A stretch of DNA of 52,870 nt from Sphingomonas yabuuchiae (GCF_001477495.1 NZ_LDTF01000071.1:1-52870), one strand, 5' to 3'. Numbered from the stretch's first letter, positions 16,750 through 25,803 are shown. Made by a program: numbers and translations. Notes: a model not told the origin generated them from the sequence alone.

Positions 16750-18717
16750 TCAGCGCGCCGCGACCGCCGACTGGTCAAGCGGTACGACCGGCAGCCAGAC
16801 GCGGCTGGCATTGGCGCCGCCGCGTTCCAGCGTGATCGTCGCCTTCCGGTAATCGCCCGCCTTGGCCGTGAAGATATTGGGCACGAAGGTCTGCGGATTG
16901 CGATCGTAAAGCGGGAACAGGCTGGACTGGACCTGGACCATGATCCGGTGCCCCGGCTGGAACACATGGTTCACGGTCGGCAGGCGGAACTTGTATTCCT
17001 GCACCTTGCCCGCCGGAATGGCCGTGGGATTGGAGAAGCTGTTGCGATAGCGGCCGCGGAAGATGTCGAGGCTGATCGGCAGTTCATAGCCGCCCATCTT
17101 TTCGTCGATCGCGTTTTCGGATGGGAAGACGTCGATGATCTTCACGACGAAATCGCCGTCCGTCCCGGTCGTCCGCGCGAACAGGTCGGCGATCGGCGCG
17201 CCGGACACCCGCACCGCCTTGGTCAGGACGGGGGTGGTATAGGTCACGACATCGGTGCGGCCATCGACATGCCGCTGGTCACTGACCAGCCAGTCGCCCC
17301 AGCGGCCGTCATTGAAGTTCACCGGACGCGACAGATGCGGCACCGGGTTGGCCGGATCGGAGACATAGGCGTCCTGGCCCACCCCTGGCTTGTCGAAGCT
17401 GAGGCCCTTGTCATCTGCCAGATAGAGCGGGGTCAGCGGCGCGGCGCACCCGCTCTGGCAGGCGAGCGGCCATTGGGTCAGCTTGTCCCAATGATTTTCG
17501 CCGGTATTGTAGATGGCGGCGCTGGGCAGGTTGGCGGGCGCGCCGTCCTTCAGATACTGATTGAACAGCGGCAGGACCATGTCCTCGCGGAACTGCCTGG
17601 CGGTGTCGCCATTCCACTGGAACGGCCCCAGGCTGGTGCCGGTGCGGTTGATCTGGCTGTGCCGCCACGGGCCCATCACCAGGAAGTTGTTGCCCAGCTT
17701 GCCCTTGGCCTTCAGCGCTTCCCAGGCGGTGATGGCGCCGTACATATCCTCCTGGTCCCACAGTCCCTGTTCCCAGATGGTCGGCACGTTGGAGGGGTTG
17801 GCCGCCAGCAGCTTGTCCAGCGCCTGGCCCTGCCAGTAGAAGTCATAGGCCGGGTGCTGCACCACGCGCTGCCACATGGGCAGCTGGTCATAACCCGACT
17901 TCTTCGCCCAGTCGTTCGCCGAGCCGTAGCGGAAATTCTCATAATCGTCGTAACCGCCGCTGGGTGGCGCCTTGCCCTCGCCCTTGTAGCCGGTCTGCGA
18001 CCCGATCCACCCGATATTGGCGAGGCGGAACGCGCCGTAATGGAACCAGTCATCGCCCATCCAGCCGTCGATCATCGGGCTTTCGGGCGCGGCGACCTTC
18101 AGCGCGGGGTGCGGGTTCAACAGCGCCATGACGACGGTGAAGCCCTCATAGGACGACCCGATCATCCCGACGCGGCCATTGGATTCGGGCAGGTTCGCCT
18201 TGTTTACCAGCCAGTCGATCGTGTCATAGGCGTCGGTGACATGATCGACCTTGGTCGCGTTCAGCGGGCCGATGACGGGGCGCGTCACGACATAGTCGCC
18301 TTCCGAGCCGTATTTGCCACGAATATCCTGATAGACGCGGATATAGCCCGCCTTGACGAACGCCTCGTCGGCCAGCGGCAGTGCCTCGATCATCTTCGTG
18401 CTGTCCGACCGCTTGGCCCGGCCCGCCGCGTTATAGGGCGTGCGGGTCAGGACGATCGGGGCGTTCACCGCGCCCTTGGGCACGACGATGACGGTGTAGA
18501 GCTTCGTCCCGTCGCGCATCGGGATCATGATCTCGCGCTTGTCGTAATCACGCTCCGCGACATTGGTCGGCGGCGTGAAGCGGGCGGGAATGTCGCTGAC
18601 CGTGGAGTCGGTGACGACCTTGACCGGCGATGCGCCGGTCGCGGGCCCCTGTTGCGCGGTGGCGGGCGTCAGGACGGCGAGCGCGCTGGCGGCGAGCAGA
18701 AATGAGTGAAAACGCAT
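16750..18717 (-). CDS. Secreted CocE/NonD-family hydrolase (S15-like serine acyl hydrolase/peptidase)
   Basis: A 655-residue alpha/beta-hydrolase with a signal peptide (MRFHSFLLAASALAVLTPAT, then AQ), so it acts in the periplasm or outside. The nucleophile S189 lies in IGSSYEG, the GxSYxG of the X-Pro dipeptidyl-peptidase/cocaine-esterase family; YQDIRGKYGSEG (residues 129-140) is also characteristic; the histidine is probably in GPWRHSQ. The C-terminal jelly roll contains HRIMVQVQSSLFPLYDRNPQ. Members include alpha-amino acid ester hydrolases, esterases and glutaryl-7-ACA acylases, so the substrate is open. Start ATG 18717 is the one that gives a clean signal peptide. Confidence 0.9.
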   Translation of the reverse strand: MRFHSFLLAASALAVLTPATAQQGPATGASPVKVVTDSTVSDIPARFTPPTNVAERDYDKREIMIPMRDGTKLYTVIVVPKGAVNAPIVLTRTPYNAAGRAKRSDSTKMIEALPLADEAFVKAGYIRVYQDIRGKYGSEGDYVVTRPVIGPLNATKVDHVTDAYDTIDWLVNKANLPESNGRVGMIGSSYEGFTVVMALLNPHPALKVAAPESPMIDGWMGDDWFHYGAFRLANIGWIGSQTGYKGEGKAPPSGGYDDYENFRYGSANDWAKKSGYDQLPMWQRVVQHPAYDFYWQGQALDKLLAANPSNVPTIWEQGLWDQEDMYGAITAWEALKAKGKLGNNFLVMGPWRHSQINRTGTSLGPFQWNGDTARQFREDMVLPLFNQYLKDGAPANLPSAAIYNTGENHWDKLTQWPLACQSGCAAPLTPLYLADDKGLSFDKPGVGQDAYVSDPANPVPHLSRPVNFNDGRWGDWLVSDQRHVDGRTDVVTYTTPVLTKAVRVSGAPIADLFARTTGTDGDFVVKIIDVFPSENAIDEKMGGYELPISLDIFRGRYRNSFSNPTAIPAGKVQEYKFRLPTVNHVFQPGHRIMVQVQSSLFPLYDRNPQTFVPNIFTAKAGDYRKATITLERGGANASRVWLPVVPLDQSAVAAR

Positions 18718-18795
18718 GGAAAAACGGACCCCCTCATGGATCGGTGGATGCCGCATCGTGCCGCGACATGGGGTCGGGGGCAACTGGCGGCTTTC

Positions 18796-18812
18796 ATGAT
18801 ACATCGTATCAT
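18796..18812. promoter_or_regulatory. 17-bp palindrome upstream of the hydrolase and GntR genes
   Basis: ATGATACATCGTATCAT: perfect 7-base arms around ATC. It sits between the divergent hydrolase and gntR genes, in the position of an operator. It could bind the GntR regulator or another dimeric regulator. Confidence 0.5.
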
Positions 18813-18876
18813 TTCAGACGCAACCGGGATGTATGCCACGCCTTGCGCTTCCCTTTCGGCGTGTCTCTCCATAATA

Positions 18877-18888
18877 TGGTCTGACAAC
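18877..18888. promoter_or_regulatory. GTCTGACA motif, candidate FadR/GntR operator
   Basis: The stretch TGGTCTGACAAC resembles the TxGTCxGACxA-like operators of FCD-domain GntR regulators and lies about 40 nt before the gntR start codon. The same eight bases, GTCTGACA, recur at 22903-22910 before the alpha-galactosidase gene. Confidence 0.4.
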
Positions 18889-18928
18889 AACGGGGTGCGG
18901 CCCCGCGATCCGGGGAGGACCCTACCGA

Positions 18929-19636
18929 GTGACGACCTTGAAGCGGCGCGGCCCCGCCCATAGTGCCTTGGCGCGGGATATCGGTGTCGCCATCGTGACC
19001 GGCCGCATCCCCACCGGATCGACCCTGCCCGGCGAAGTCGAGATCGCCGAACAGCGCGGCATGTCGCGCTCCGTGGTGCGAGAGGCCTTGCGGATGCTGT
19101 CGGCCAAGGGGCTGGTGGTCAGCAAGCCCAAGGCGGGCACGCGGGTGCGTGAGCGGCTGGAATGGAACCTGCTCGATCCCGAACTGCTCGCCTGGATGTT
19201 CGAGGGAGAGCCGCCCGCCGGTTTCGTCACCAGCCTGTTCCAGCTCCGCCTGATCGTCGAACCCGCCGCCGCCGAACTGGCCGCGCTCAAGCGTGACACG
19301 CGCCAGCTGTCGCGCATGGGGGCCGCGCTGGAGGCGATGGGTGACCATGGCCTCCACACCGAACAGGGTCGCGCCGCCGACCAGCTGTTTCACAACATCA
19401 TCCTGGAGGCGACGGGCAACGAACTGCTGATCAGCCTATCGGGCAGCATCGGGGCGGCCGTCCGCTGGACCACGCTCTACAAGCATCGCAGCGCCAAACT
19501 GCCCCGCGACTCCATGCCTGAACACCGCCAGCTGTTCGCCGCCATCGCCGACGCCGATGCGTCGGCGGCACGCGCCGCGACCATCGTCCTGGTCGAACAG
19601 GCCCGAGAGGATACGGAACGCGCGCTAACGCCGTAA
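18929..19636 (+). CDS. GntR-family regulator of the FadR (FCD) subfamily
   Basis: A 235-residue regulator. The winged helix-turn-helix is at residues 12-75 (LPGEVEIAEQRGMSRSVVRE, ALRMLSAKGLVVSKPKAGTR); the all-helical FCD ligand domain runs from about residue 95 to 230 with the usual metal/ligand residues near FHNIILEATGN and PEHRQLFAAIADAD. The WNLLDPELLAWM segment is typical of sugar-acid responsive members. GTG start at 18929 is preceded by GGGGAGGA. Neighbouring CocE-like hydrolase and alpha-galactosidase genes, and a shared octamer upstream of the latter, suggest it controls this catabolic block; the ligand is unknown. Confidence 0.92.
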   Translation: MTTLKRRGPAHSALARDIGVAIVTGRIPTGSTLPGEVEIAEQRGMSRSVVREALRMLSAKGLVVSKPKAGTRVRERLEWNLLDPELLAWMFEGEPPAGFVTSLFQLRLIVEPAAAELAALKRDTRQLSRMGAALEAMGDHGLHTEQGRAADQLFHNIILEATGNELLISLSGSIGAAVRWTTLYKHRSAKLPRDSMPEHRQLFAAIADADASAARAATIVLVEQAREDTERALTP

Positions 19637-19644
19637 AGACGGTC

Positions 19645-20574
19645 TCAGCCGTCCGTGGGCGGTGAAATGTCCCCGGACGCCTTCCGCCCCCATCGCGGAC
19701 GACGCCAGCCCCGCTTGCGCGCGATACGACGCATAAGCAGCCATAACCCCCCGCCCAAGACCAGCCAGGGCAGCGCGGCCACGATGACATCGATCATCGC
19801 CGCCAGGCTGTTCGCCAGCGTATCGCCTGCCGACCGAAGACTGTTCGCGATCACGCCTCGCGACGCCGACGGATCGTCATAGCGATAGTTGATCGTTACG
19901 GGCGACATGGCGACACGCTGCGCCAGGCTGGCCTGTTCCTGCCGCGCCGCATCCAGCTCTTCCTGCGTGGTCGCATAGGCGCGTTCGGCCTGCACCAGCT
20001 CGCCGACATTGCCCTTGGCCGAGCGGATGATGGTCAGCAATCGATCGGCCAGCGCCTGTTTGGCGCGGACCTTGGCATTCGCGTCGATCACCTGCCGCGT
20101 CACGTCCTCGGCCGTCGACTGGCGCTCGGACAGATGCGCACCGCCCGCCCTGGCCAGCGCGTCGAGGCGCTGGTTGAAACCCGTCACCAGGCGCGCATCG
20201 ACCAGCAGCATCGCCACGTCGTCGGCGGCACCTGCGGCGACATCGGCAGCGACATCGGCAGCGACACCGGCATTGGTACCGCCGCCGATGCCGGGCGCGT
20301 GCAGGGTCGAGCGCACCACCATACAACGGGCATTGCCGAGGCCACGACACAAAGCGAGCTGCTCGCCCTGCACCTGCGCGACCGTCGGCCGATCGAAAAC
20401 ATAGGAAACGGTATAGCTATAGGCGATCTGCGCTCCGGCAGCCGCAGGGGCGGGAGCCGGGTCTGGCTCTTGGACATCGAAAGCCTCGAGCTTCTCGGTT
20501 GTCTTGCGGACGGACGACTGATCGCACGACACCAGACATGCCGCCGCCAGCACCGCCGCGATCGTTCGCCTCAT
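19645..20574 (-). CDS. DUF4349 lipoprotein
   Basis: A 309-residue envelope protein. The N-terminus MRRTIAAVLAAACLVSCDQS has a lipobox-like LVSC. A DUF4349 domain follows (YSYTVSYVFDRPTVAQVQGE to MSPVTINYRYDD), with a coiled coil around residues 165-225 and a TM helix near the C-terminus (LPWLVLGGGLWLLM, about residues 265-280) followed by a basic tail. The family function is unknown. An alanine/valine/aspartate-rich stretch (AADVAADVAAGAADDVA) is encoded by short tandem repeats at 20236-20274. The gene is convergent with gntR, with 8 nt between the stops. Confidence 0.85.
   Translation of the reverse strand: MRRTIAAVLAAACLVSCDQSSVRKTTEKLEAFDVQEPDPAPAPAAAGAQIAYSYTVSYVFDRPTVAQVQGEQLALCRGLGNARCMVVRSTLHAPGIGGGTNAGVAADVAADVAAGAADDVAMLLVDARLVTGFNQRLDALARAGGAHLSERQSTAEDVTRQVIDANAKVRAKQALADRLLTIIRSAKGNVGELVQAERAYATTQEELDAARQEQASLAQRVAMSPVTINYRYDDPSASRGVIANSLRSAGDTLANSLAAMIDVIVAALPWLVLGGGLWLLMRRIARKRGWRRPRWGRKASGDISPPTDG
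20236..20274. repeat. Short tandem repeats inside the DUF4349 gene
   Basis: About three imperfect 12-base units of CGGCAGCGACAT type encode an AADV-like peptide repeat. Unit length is a multiple of three, so copy-number change would keep the reading frame. Confidence 0.6.
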
Positions 20575-20632
20575 GACTCACCCCCCGTTAACCCGAAGTC
20601 AGGGTCACCCGATTGCCCAGCGACCGTCAAGC

Positions 20633-22873
20633 CTATCCCACCGCCTCGAACACGAAGGCCGTGCCGACGAAATCCCCTTTCAGCGGCGCGCGCAAGCCTC
20701 GGTTCATCCAATAGGCCCCCGATGCCCGCTCGGGCACACCCGCTGGCCGCGAAGATCCGTCGAGCATCCGCACCGTATAGACCCGCGCCGGGTCCAGCCC
20801 CTGGGCATGGATGGCGGCGGGATTGTCGCGCCACATCGACGAGTGGAGCATCTGGAACAGTACCGCCTGCCTTTTGTCCTGCCCGACATACATGGTCGCC
20901 GAGGTCGCGTTGTCGCCGCTGGGCGATTCCAGGCGATAGAGTGCGCCGCGCTGCACCGTCTCGCGGATCGTCTTGTACGCCGCGACCCATTTGCGTGCGG
21001 TGGCGAAGTCGGCGTCGGCCCATTTGTCGAGGTTCGCGCCGATCCCCAGCCCGCCCTGCATCGACGACAGGAACCGGTAGTCCAGGCTGGTCACCCGGGT
21101 GTTCGCCCAATTGGGGCTGTCCGTGACCCAGGCCATCATGACCGCCACCGGATAGGCGCGGGTGAAGCCGTCCTGGATGGTCAGCCGGTCGGCGGGATCG
21201 GTATTGTCCGAGGGCCAGACCTCATCGTTCAGCCCGATGATGCCCAGGTCCACCCGACCGCCGCCGCCCGAACAAGCCTCGATCTCCAGCTTGGGATGCC
21301 GCCGCCGCAACTCGGACAGGATATAATAGAGATTGCGGACATATTCGACATAGACGCGCTGCTGGTCGGCGACCGGCTGTTCGGGCCAGCCCGCCTCGGT
21401 CCAGTTGCGGTTATAGTCCCACTTCAGGAAGGCGATGTCGTTCTCGCTCACCAGCTTGTCGAGCACGCTCAGCAGGTGATCGCGGACATCGGTACGCGCG
21501 AGGTTCAGGACCAGTTGGTTGCGCCCCTCGGTACGCGGCCGATCGGGGGAGTTCAGCACCCAGTCGGGATGCGCGCGATAAAGGTTGCTGTCGACATTGA
21601 CCATCTCGGGCTCGACCCACAGGCCGAAGTCCATGCCCAGCCCCTTCACTCGGTCGATCAGGGGCTTCAGGCCATTGGGGAACTTGGTCGGGTTGACCGT
21701 CCAGTCGCCCAGGCCCGCCTTGTCGTTGTTGCGTGCGCCGAACCAGCCGTCATCGACGACGAAGCGCTCGACGCCGATCTTCGCCGCCTTTTCGGCCAGC
21801 GCCATCTGCCCCGCCTCGGTGACGTCGAAGGCGGTTGCCTCCCAGCTGTTGTAGAGGACCGGGCGGAGCCGGGCCTTGGTCCCGTGCGGCAGGATATTGG
21901 CGACCTCGAACTTGTGGAAGGTGCGCGAGGCCCCGCCCAGCCCGTCGCCGGAATAGCCCGCATAGAAGATCGGTGTGTCGAGCGTCTCGCCCGGCTTCAG
22001 CGTCCAGGAAAAGTCGTAGGGATTATAGCCGCCCGCGATCCGCACCCGGCCTAGATTGTCCGACGCCACGGTGATCCGGAACGACCCCGACCAGGCGAGC
22101 GCGCCGTACCAGACGGGGCCATGTTCCTCGCTGGTCAGGCCTTCGCGGCCGATCGCGAACCAGGGGTTGTTGCCATGGCCGGTCGATCCGCGACGGCTCT
22201 CCAATATGGTCGCGGCGGCCTCGACCGGCACCGTCTTCTGCGTCCATTCGGCGGCGTGGCGGCCGGTCAGGTAATGAAGGCGGTAATCGTCGCCGACCGG
22301 CAGCGACAGGACCGCCGCCGCCAGCTGGTCGACCCGCACCGGCTTCGCATCGCCGTTGCGCACCCTGGCCGAGCGGGCGACGATGCCCGTGGCAGGGTCG
22401 ATCGTATAGGTCAGGGTGACGAACAGAGGCCGGCGAATATCGGCCAGCTCGACGGTCAGCGTCTCCCCGTTGGCCTTGTGGCTGCGATATTTCAGGACGA
22501 GATCGCGATTGCCGTCGGCGAACAGCGCCTTGACGCCCGGCTCGCTGACTACCCCCTCGCCCTGCCCCGGATATTCCTGAAGCGTAACCGATCCCGCAGG
22601 GTCGAAGCCCGACAGTTCGCCCGGCGCTTTCAGGACGATCGGGTCCCCCGTCTTGACCGGATCGCCCGAGATCAGCGGATCGCCCGCCGCCAGCACCGAT
22701 CCCCAGTAAAGCGGCTGGAGGTACCCCTTTTCGTCCACCCCCATCGCATAGGTGACGCCGCCGCCGTCGAGCCGGAACACCTTCGCGCCCGCCGGGGCCG
22801 TCACCTTCGCCGAGACGGGCGCCGCCAGCGCAGCCAGACCCACCCCTGCCAGAACCGCATTCCGCCAGCGCAT
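20633..22873 (-). CDS. Secreted alpha-galactosidase, GH36 family
   Basis: A 746-residue retaining glycosidase that releases terminal alpha-galactose. It has a signal peptide (AVLAGVGLAALAAPVSA), an N-terminal beta-sandwich and a TIM barrel with the GH36 signatures VLYNSWEATAFDV, VDDGWFG, GLWVEPEMVN and FLKWDYNRNW. The nucleophile is D486 in KWDYNR and the acid/base is D556 in SDNTDP. ATG 22873 directly follows a GTG; GGAGAGG upstream fits the ATG. The upstream region carries a CAAGCGCTTG palindrome and a GTCTGACA motif, both candidate operators. Plant-derived raffinose-type sugars are the usual substrates (family knowledge). Confidence 0.94.
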   Translation of the reverse strand: MRWRNAVLAGVGLAALAAPVSAKVTAPAGAKVFRLDGGGVTYAMGVDEKGYLQPLYWGSVLAAGDPLISGDPVKTGDPIVLKAPGELSGFDPAGSVTLQEYPGQGEGVVSEPGVKALFADGNRDLVLKYRSHKANGETLTVELADIRRPLFVTLTYTIDPATGIVARSARVRNGDAKPVRVDQLAAAVLSLPVGDDYRLHYLTGRHAAEWTQKTVPVEAAATILESRRGSTGHGNNPWFAIGREGLTSEEHGPVWYGALAWSGSFRITVASDNLGRVRIAGGYNPYDFSWTLKPGETLDTPIFYAGYSGDGLGGASRTFHKFEVANILPHGTKARLRPVLYNSWEATAFDVTEAGQMALAEKAAKIGVERFVVDDGWFGARNNDKAGLGDWTVNPTKFPNGLKPLIDRVKGLGMDFGLWVEPEMVNVDSNLYRAHPDWVLNSPDRPRTEGRNQLVLNLARTDVRDHLLSVLDKLVSENDIAFLKWDYNRNWTEAGWPEQPVADQQRVYVEYVRNLYYILSELRRRHPKLEIEACSGGGGRVDLGIIGLNDEVWPSDNTDPADRLTIQDGFTRAYPVAVMMAWVTDSPNWANTRVTSLDYRFLSSMQGGLGIGANLDKWADADFATARKWVAAYKTIRETVQRGALYRLESPSGDNATSATMYVGQDKRQAVLFQMLHSSMWRDNPAAIHAQGLDPARVYTVRMLDGSSRPAGVPERASGAYWMNRGLRAPLKGDFVGTAFVFEAVG

Positions 22874-22884
22874 CACACCTCTCC

Positions 22885-22938
22885 TGCAAACCTTTGCATT
22901 AAGTCTGACATAGCGCAGGGTCGTGATGCAAGCGCTTG
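22885..22938. promoter_or_regulatory. Operator-like sites upstream of the alpha-galactosidase gene
   Basis: Three elements lie in 54 nt: TGCAAA-CC-TTTGCA (22885-22898, overlapping the ribosome site), GTCTGACA (22903-22910, shared with the gntR promoter) and CAAGCGCTTG (22929-22938), a perfect palindrome of the AAGCGCTT kind bound by LacI-family regulators. No lacI gene is in the window. The whole space before the next gene is only 72 nt. Confidence 0.5.
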
Positions 22939-22948
22939 TTTCGGAAGC

Positions 22949-24199
22949 TTAAGGGACGACGGGCGGCCAAAGTGTCTTGAGCGGGCGACTGGCATCGGCC
23001 AGCGCCTCAACCGGCACCGTGGCGCCATCGGCGACCAGCGCCTTGCCCTGCACGAATTCGCGCATCGCATTGACGCAATCGAGCGCGATCACCCGGCCCC
23101 GCCGCAGATAGACGACCGAGAAACTGCGCGTGGCCGGGTCCCCCCGCAGGATCGCCTGGTCATGTCCGATCGACAGGCCGACCGTTTGCAGCTTCAGGTC
23201 ATATTGGTTCGACCAGAACCAGGGCACCGCGTGATAGGCGACCTCGCGCCCCATGATCGTGCGCGCCACCACCGTCGCCTGATCATGGGCGTTCTGCACC
23301 GATTCCAACCGGATGACGGCACCGTCGGCAAAGGCGTTGGTATGGGCCGCGCAATCGCCGATCGCATAGATATGGGGCAGGCTGGTGCGTCCCTGCGCAT
23401 CGACCGCGACGCCATTGTCGCCCGCCGCTCCGGCCGCGATCAGGGGCTGGACCGCAGGCACGATACCGATGCCGACGATCGCCATCTGTGCGGTCAGCAT
23501 CGTGCCATCGGCCAGTCGGACGCCGCCGATCCGGCCATCCCCCTCGATACAGGCCACGCTCTCGTTGAGCCGCACCGTCACGCCATGCGCGCGGTGTTCG
23601 GCTTCGTAGAAGCGCGACAGGGCCTCGCCTGCCACGCGCGCGAGCACGCGGTCCTGCGCCTCGACGATGGTGACGGCCTTGCCGAACTTGGTCAGCACGG
23701 CGGCGGCCTCCAGACCGATATAGCCGCCGCCGATCACCACCACCTCCGCCACGTCGGGCAGTTCGGCAATCAGCCGATCGACATCGGCGCGGGTGCGGAC
23801 ACCGTGCACGCCGGTCAGGTCATGGCCGCCGCAGTTCAGTCGCCGGGCATGGCCGCCCGCCGCCCAGATCAGCGTTCCATAGTCGATCAGCGCGCCCGCC
23901 GCGGTGGTCAGGCACCGTGCCTCGGCATCGACCGCGACGACCTGCTCGCCCAGCCGCAGCGTGATCGCGCGCTCATCCCAGAAACGCTCGGGACGGATTA
24001 GGATACGCTCGAACGGCTTGTCCCCGGCCAGATACTCCTTGGACAGCGGCGGGCGTTCATAGGGCGGCCAAGCCTCTTCGCCGATCATCGCGATCGTGCC
24101 CCCAAACCCTTCCTGACGCAGCGCGATGGCGGCTTGCGCACCCGCATGGCCGGTGCCGACGATAACGATGTCGTAAGAGGAATGGTGCATATCGGTCAT
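22949..24199 (-). CDS. FAD-dependent ferredoxin/rubredoxin reductase-like oxidoreductase
   Basis: A 416-residue flavoprotein of the class I oxygenase-coupled NAD(P)H:ferredoxin reductase type (rhodocoxin/putidaredoxin reductase relatives). The FAD motif [19 protein letters not shown] is at residues 9-27, [12 protein letters not shown] follows as is typical, the NAD(P) motif [20 protein letters not shown] lies near residue 150, and [10 protein letters not shown] near residue 280 binds the flavin. The C-terminal domain has [15 protein letters not shown], a family mark. A ferredoxin or P450 partner is not encoded nearby, so the electron acceptor is unknown. It ends 72 nt before the alpha-galactosidase promoter region. 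Confidence 0.9.
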   Translation of the reverse strand: MTDMHHSSYDIVIVGTGHAGAQAAIALRQEGFGGTIAMIGEEAWPPYERPPLSKEYLAGDKPFERILIRPERFWDERAITLRLGEQVVAVDAEARCLTTAAGALIDYGTLIWAAGGHARRLNCGGHDLTGVHGVRTRADVDRLIAELPDVAEVVVIGGGYIGLEAAAVLTKFGKAVTIVEAQDRVLARVAGEALSRFYEAEHRAHGVTVRLNESVACIEGDGRIGGVRLADGTMLTAQMAIVGIGIVPAVQPLIAAGAAGDNGVAVDAQGRTSLPHIYAIGDCAAHTNAFADGAVIRLESVQNAHDQATVVARTIMGREVAYHAVPWFWSNQYDLKLQTVGLSIGHDQAILRGDPATRSFSVVYLRRGRVIALDCVNAMREFVQGKALVADGATVPVEALADASRPLKTLWPPVVP

Positions 24200-24327
24200 G
24201 GCCTATCCCCTAGGATGGATCGACGGCGGCTGCCAATGACCATGACAAAGCGTTGCAGCTGCGAAAGAGCGTCTTCAATCGTGGCGCACTTGCCGCTAGG
24301 GGAAAGCGCAAATCCTCAGGAGACACC

Positions 24328-24543
24328 ATGAGCAAGCTGCACCTCGTGTTCGGCGGCCGCGTCAGCGACCCGCAGACCCTCGATTTCGTCGATCCCGCCG
24401 GGCTGGAAGTGGTCGGCGTATTTCCCGACTATGCCAGCGCCGAAAAAGCCTGGCGCGCCGCCGCGCAGCGCACCGTCGACGATGCCGAGATGAAGTTCGT
24501 GGTCGTGCACCTGCACCGCCTGCTGGAACCGACGCTCGACTGA
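24328..24543 (+). CDS. DUF4170 protein
   Basis: A 71-residue cytosolic protein, MSKLHLVFGGRVSDPQTLDF..., matching DUF4170, a small alphaproteobacterial family of unknown role that ends, as here, in a conserved HLHRLLEP stretch. CAGGAG lies before ATG 24328. An in-frame ATG at 24253 has no ribosome site and would add a segment unlike the family. No partner gene is apparent; the gene before it is divergent and the one after it is convergent. Confidence 0.88.
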   Translation: MSKLHLVFGGRVSDPQTLDFVDPAGLEVVGVFPDYASAEKAWRAAAQRTVDDAEMKFVVVHLHRLLEPTLD

Positions 24544-24577
24544 TCGGACTTTGGGCGAGGTCGGGGCATGGGCTTCG

Positions 24578-24600
24578 ACTTCGCTCAGGCGGAACGGAGG
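24578..24600. repeat. Interspersed repeat piece (copy 1)
   Basis: ACTTCGCTCAGGC(G/T)GAACGG is shared with 37352-37374. Both copies are intergenic, follow the stop codon of a plus-strand gene and are in the same orientation. Confidence 0.5.
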
Positions 24601-24617
24601 GTGGAGTAGCCTTCGCT

Positions 24618-25256
24618 TCAGGCGTTACGATAACGCCACAGCAGCAACGGCTTGGCAAAGACCAGCCCGGCGATGAACCCGCCGATATGCGCGGCGACCG
24701 CGATCGCGCCCATCCCCATGCCCGCATAGCCGAGCAGCAGTTGGATACCGATCCAGCCCGCCGCCAGCCACAGGACATGGGTGAACTCCGCCGACAGCCC
24801 GGCGATACCCTTGGTCGCACGCCGCCGCCCGAACAGCAGCGCATAGGCGCCAACAATGGCCGAGATCGCACCGCTCGCGCCGATCATCGGCATGGGCGAG
24901 GCAGGATCGGGGAAATATTGCGCCATCGCGGCGGCATAGGCGCCCACGACATACAGGATGGCGATGCCACGCGGCCCCAGCGCGCGTTCGGTCTGCGCGC
25001 CGCAATAGACCAGCATCACCAGATTGAAGGCGATATGCGCGAACCCGCCATGGATCAGCGTCGCGCTGAGCGGGGTCAGCAGCGTCGGCACCGCAAAGCC
25101 GAAATCGGGCGGCAGCACCGCACCTTCGAAGCGCAGCGGTATGAAGCCGCCCGCCACCGCCGCATCCGGCACCATGCCGGTGAGGATGAGGATCAGCGAC
25201 ACGGCCGCCGTGACGACCGCGATGGCCGTCGTGGCCCGTGCCGCTGCCCAGTTCAT
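24618..25256 (-). CDS. Rhomboid-family intramembrane serine protease
   Basis: A 212-residue membrane protein with about six TM segments. The catalytic serine is S128 in GASGAIS, the histidine H190 in AHIGGFIAG, and N78 in HIAFNLVM lies in the conserved H-x-x-x-N oxyanion region, so it should be active. It cuts TM segments of membrane proteins; substrates are unknown. It starts 4 nt after the greA stop, so it is probably co-transcribed with greA. Confidence 0.92.
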   Translation of the reverse strand: MNWAAARATTAIAVVTAAVSLILILTGMVPDAAVAGGFIPLRFEGAVLPPDFGFAVPTLLTPLSATLIHGGFAHIAFNLVMLVYCGAQTERALGPRGIAILYVVGAYAAAMAQYFPDPASPMPMIGASGAISAIVGAYALLFGRRRATKGIAGLSAEFTHVLWLAAGWIGIQLLLGYAGMGMGAIAVAAHIGGFIAGLVFAKPLLLWRYRNA

Positions 25257-25260
25257 CGGA

Positions 25261-25737
25261 TCAGATGAACTCGATCTTGCTGACGACGTAATAACGGTCG
25301 CCCGACGGCACCGTCACCTCGACCTCTTCGTCCAGCTTGCGCCCGATCAGCGCACGGCCGAGCGGCGAGTTGTAGCTGATGCGGCCGGTCTTGGCATCCG
25401 CCTCGGTCTGGCCGACGATCTGATACTTGACCGGCTTGTCGTCCTCGTCGAGCAGCGTGACGGTCGCGCCGAACACGATCTTGTCGCCCGACAGATCCTT
25501 CGGATCGATGATCTGCGCACGGCTCAGCTTGTCCTCGATGTCGGCGATCGTCGCCTCCACCTGACCCTGCCGTTCCTTGGCCGCATGATATTCGGCGTTT
25601 TCGGACAGGTCGCCGTGTGCACGCGCTTCCTCGATCGCGTCGACGATCAGCGGCCGCTCTTCTTTCAGACGCCGCAGGTCCTGGGTGAGCTTGTCATAGC
25701 CCTCCTGGAGCATCGGCATCTTTTCGACGGTCGCCAT
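25261..25737 (-). CDS. greA: Transcription elongation factor GreA
   Basis: A 158-residue factor that stimulates transcript cleavage in backtracked RNA polymerase. It has the N-terminal antiparallel coiled coil with the acidic tip [20 protein letters not shown] near residues 40-60, and the C-terminal FKBP-like domain ([13 protein letters not shown], then [15 protein letters not shown]). ATG 25737 ([10 protein letters not shown]) matches GreA N-termini; the five-codon longer form has no support. It lies downstream of carB on the same strand. Confidence 0.96.
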   Translation of the reverse strand: MATVEKMPMLQEGYDKLTQDLRRLKEERPLIVDAIEEARAHGDLSENAEYHAAKERQGQVEATIADIEDKLSRAQIIDPKDLSGDKIVFGATVTLLDEDDKPVKYQIVGQTEADAKTGRISYNSPLGRALIGRKLDEEVEVTVPSGDRYYVVSKIEFI

Positions 25738-25772
25738 ATTCCTAGTCCCCAATTCTTACGCATTCCCGGTAC

Positions 25773-25803
25773 GGACCGCCCTCCCAAACCGGGAGAGCGG
25801 TCC
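25773..25803 (-). terminator. Strong hairpin between carB and greA
   Basis: GGACCGC-C-CTCCC, a five-base loop, then GGGAG-A-GCGGTCC: twelve base pairs with a single symmetric mismatch. It lies 28 nt after the carB stop and before greA. No U-run follows, so it may weaken rather than end read-through into greA, or protect the carB mRNA 3' end. Confidence 0.5.

Noticed and set aside
16736..16750. CCCGCCC/GGGCGGG palindrome as an intrinsic terminator
   Set aside because: The centre is a single base, so a real hairpin would be short, and no U-run follows; kept only as part of a finding.
20236..20274. Short repeated units considered as a CRISPR-like array
   Set aside because: Units are tandem, 12 bases, without spacers, and keep the DUF4349 reading frame.
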